Shown here piece after piece: positions 6,471-8,100 of a DNA stretch of 8,100 nt. Numbering within the stretch: the stretch's first letter is position 1; every line of letters begins with the position of its first letter. Location: contig JACVQG010000041.1 in NCBI GenBank assembly GCA_015661045.1, forward strand, positions 1 to 8,100, written 5' to 3'. Position numbers and translations under genes: made by a program. The notes below the pieces were generated by a model. That model was not told the origin of the DNA. It ran no database searches and worked only from the letters and a program-made list of their open reading frames with translations. The stretch is from Dehalococcoidia bacterium. GTDB lineage: Bacteria; Chloroflexota; Dehalococcoidia; JACVQG01.

Positions 6471-6494
6471 GTTGTATAAACCTTTAAGGGGCCT
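6448..6494. promoter_or_regulatory. Two overlapping dyads at the promoter (putative operators)
   Basis: ATACTA (6448-6453) and TAGTAT (6462-6467) are exact reverse complements separated by 8 bases, placing a 20-bp dyad exactly between -35 and -10. In addition AGGCCCCT (6455-6462) and AGGGGCCT (6487-6494) are exact reverse complements flanking the -10 and the expected start. The layout suits a repressor site, or a 5' mRNA structure if transcription begins upstream. No regulator is identified. Confidence 0.5.
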
Positions 6495-6579
6495 CCGCAG
6501 GTAATCAATAATATAGTCACGATCATGATGCCAGTTTTGGTAGGAAATACCAGATAATTATTGTACATGGAGGTAGCAA

Positions 6580-7737
6580 ATGAGGAAAATCAAGGTATTG
6601 TCAATTATTATTCTTGCACTTCTCACCGTATCAATGGCTTGCGCTCCACAAGCACCTGCAAAACAATCACCTTCCTCTTCCATCACGCCTGCCCCCATAG
6701 CTTCAGGTGCACAGGGAACGATTACCACCTCCACCCTCCCATCTCCAACCTCTCAAGGTGCTAATTGGGAAAAAACAATCGCCTCTGCAAAGAAAGAGGG
6801 GAAAGTTACAGTATATACCTACACCTTTGTGGGTGATTCAGCAATAGCTGTCTCAAAGGCATTCACCGACAGGTATGGAATCAAAGTGGAAATCATCGCC
6901 GGACGCGGCGCCGAGCAAATCGAGAGACTTAGAACTGAACAGCGGATGCACGGGATGGTCGCTGATGTTTTTGAGTCAGCCAGTACCCACGGCCTCAATG
7001 CCAAAAAGATGGGATTGACTATCAATTCCAAAGATTTACCGGTGCTTCAAGAAAAAAATGTATGGGTAATAGACCCTCTTAATTTTGACCCTGATGGGGT
7101 AGCTCTGCAGTTCACATATCACCTGGGCGCTCCACATGTTAACACCAATTTGGTAAAGACTTCTGAGGAGCCTCAGTCATGGTATGACCTGCTGAACGCT
7201 TCCTGGAAGGGCAAAATAGCAGCTCCTGACCCTACACTTAGCACCGGGCTATATAACTATTTACTGCCTATTACTAGCCGTGGATTGTTGCGCCCGGGAT
7301 TTGTAGCAGAGCTGGCCGCGCAGAAACCGGTTTTAGGGCGCTCCCCCAGGGATGTGGCAGATTTCCTGGCTCGTGGGGAATATCCCCTGGGTATTTCCAG
7401 CACCAGTGACTCCGCAGCGTTTATGTCCGAAGGCGCCCCGATAAAGGCACTCCCTATGAAGGAAGGCATAGTCGTCTCAGGCCTGGCAATCTCCGTGGTG
7501 AAGGATAGCCCCAGTCCGAATGCGGCCCGCCTCTTCGCCAACTGGCTTCTTTCTCCCGAGGGACAGCAAGTCCAGGCAAAGGCTCGAAATAGCAGCGGTA
7601 TGCGCAAGGACGTGCCCAGTTACTTTCCCAAAGGGGCTCAGATTACAGGACCTCTGGTTAATACTACCGGTCAGGATACCGATAAGCTCTCCGATGCCTT
7701 CGCCGATAAACTATGGGTTGACCTATTTAAGAAGTAA
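6580..7737 (+). CDS. Extracellular solute-binding lipoprotein (type 2 periplasmic-binding fold), ligand unknown
   Basis: This 385-residue exported protein resembles the FbpA/AfuA-like family of ABC solute receptors. The signal peptide (basic MRKIK, hydrophobic core 6-17) ends at MAC with the likely lipid-carrying Cys21; Ser at -3 makes the lipobox slightly atypical. A Ser/Thr/Pro-rich linker spans about 22-62. The fold then starts with WEKTIASAKKEGKVTVYTYT (63-82), followed by ADVFESAS (128-135), the hinge-region block SWYDLLNASWKGKIAAPDP (200-218) and a C-terminal helix region ARLFANWLLSPEGQQ (316-330). Where FbpA has its iron tyrosines, this protein reads ARGEYPLGISSTSDSA (264-279), with no Tyr-Tyr pair, so ferric binding is doubtful. 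GGAGG (6569-6573) with a 6-base spacer supports the ATG. It diverges from the importer, and no permease or ATPase follows it here, so it may be an orphan receptor or feed a distant transporter. Confidence 0.88.
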   Translation: MRKIKVLSIIILALLTVSMACAPQAPAKQSPSSSITPAPIASGAQGTITTSTLPSPTSQGANWEKTIASAKKEGKVTVYTYTFVGDSAIAVSKAFTDRYGIKVEIIAGRGAEQIERLRTEQRMHGMVADVFESASTHGLNAKKMGLTINSKDLPVLQEKNVWVIDPLNFDPDGVALQFTYHLGAPHVNTNLVKTSEEPQSWYDLLNASWKGKIAAPDPTLSTGLYNYLLPITSRGLLRPGFVAELAAQKPVLGRSPRDVADFLARGEYPLGISSTSDSAAFMSEGAPIKALPMKEGIVVSGLAISVVKDSPSPNAARLFANWLLSPEGQQVQAKARNSSGMRKDVPSYFPKGAQITGPLVNTTGQDTDKLSDAFADKLWVDLFKK

Positions 7738-7808
7738 GTTTTGAACCGTTTTACGGTAGCCCGACAGTGTTAATTCATTTGCGGGGATACCGGGATGGGT
7801 GATAAAAT

Positions 7809-8100
7809 GTGGACATTAAATTCCCTGAAAAGAGTGATTTGCGTATAGGTCTTCTATCCGATACCCACGTGCCGGAGGCCAGAGAAAGCTTACCCCCTCA
7901 GGTTAAAGAAACCTTTCGTGGGGTTGATATGATTATCCACGCTGGAGATATCTACCGCCTTTCGGTGCTGGATGAACTTCAGACTATAGCTCCTGTCCTG
8001 GCAGCCCGCGGGGATGACGACCATTTCCGTCTCCTGGAGGATCCCCGCGTAAAAGAGAAGCACCTGCTAACCATAGACGGCCTGAAGTTAGGACTTACTC
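7809..8100 (+). CDS. Metallophosphoesterase, YfcE-like (partial, N-terminal 97 codons)
   Basis: This frame runs off the window end. The GTG at 7809 is the first possible start, because an in-frame TAA lies two codons upstream, and GGGTGAT precedes it at 5 bases. The translation shows the calcineurin-like phosphoesterase pattern: strand plus metal ligands LLSDTHVPEAR (Asp18, His20), then IIHAGDIY (Asp47), then the third motif as ARGDDD (67-71). In the YfcE/MJ0936 group the third motif is normally GNxD, so the usual Asn appears replaced by Asp69. The family consists of small cytoplasmic metal-dependent phosphodiesterases of roughly 160-180 residues; the natural substrate is often unknown. It lies 71 bases after the lipoprotein gene on the same strand, with no clear terminator between, so co-transcription is possible, but no functional link is evident. 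Confidence 0.88.
   Translation, partial: MDIKFPEKSDLRIGLLSDTHVPEARESLPPQVKETFRGVDMIIHAGDIYRLSVLDELQTIAPVLAARGDDDHFRLLEDPRVKEKHLLTIDGLKLGLT

Noticed and set aside
7745..7757. ACCGT-TTT-ACGGT hairpin after the second lipoprotein as a terminator
   Set aside because: The stem is only 5 bp and no T-run follows.

Overview
The window looks like a chromosomal segment of a free-living bacterium. It carries a complete ferric-iron-type ABC importer on the minus strand (4968-6026, 3320-4960, 2033-3142). Plus-strand genes flank it: an iron-dependent alcohol dehydrogenase, a 67-residue cysteine-rich protein, an unlinked solute-binding lipoprotein, and the start of a metallophosphoesterase. The two binding lipoproteins have a Cys followed by Ala-Pro and low-complexity Ser/Thr/Pro linkers, and the spacers hold several palindromic repeats. 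Together these fit Chloroflexota, perhaps Dehalococcoidia-like lineages. That taxonomic call is an inference from style, not proven by any marker gene here.

Layout. 1-206: a spacer with a perfect 28-bp palindrome, a second hairpin and a possible promoter. 207-1382: Fe-ADH. 1461-1532: a nested inverted repeat. 1630-1833: the small CxxCxxC protein. 1838-1982: an AT-rich degenerate inverted repeat between convergent genes. 2033-6026, read right to left: binding protein, fused permease, then ATPase, with a pair of hairpins in the permease-ATPase gap. 6027-6579: a divergent control region with a near-consensus promoter overlapped by a Fur-box-like site (for the importer) and a second promoter with two dyads (for the other lipoprotein). 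6580-7737: the second lipoprotein. 7809 to the window edge: a metallophosphoesterase.

How it works together. The lipoprotein would capture an Fe(III)-like ligand outside the membrane, using a Tyr-Tyr pair in an FbpA-like NHYY context. The two-domain permease would pass it across, driven by the ATPase. The Fur-box-like sequence over the start region of the importer promoter suggests repression when iron is plentiful, which agrees independently with the protein-based call. The divergent lipoprotein lacks the Tyr-Tyr pair and has no transporter partner in view, so its ligand is unknown.

I see no convincing novel multi-gene system, mobile element with a transposase, CRISPR array, tRNA or rRNA. 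The less ordinary items are the compact Fur-controlled promoter, the dyads at the second promoter, the small metal-ligand-rich protein, the in-operon hairpin pair and altered predicted metal ligands in two proteins.
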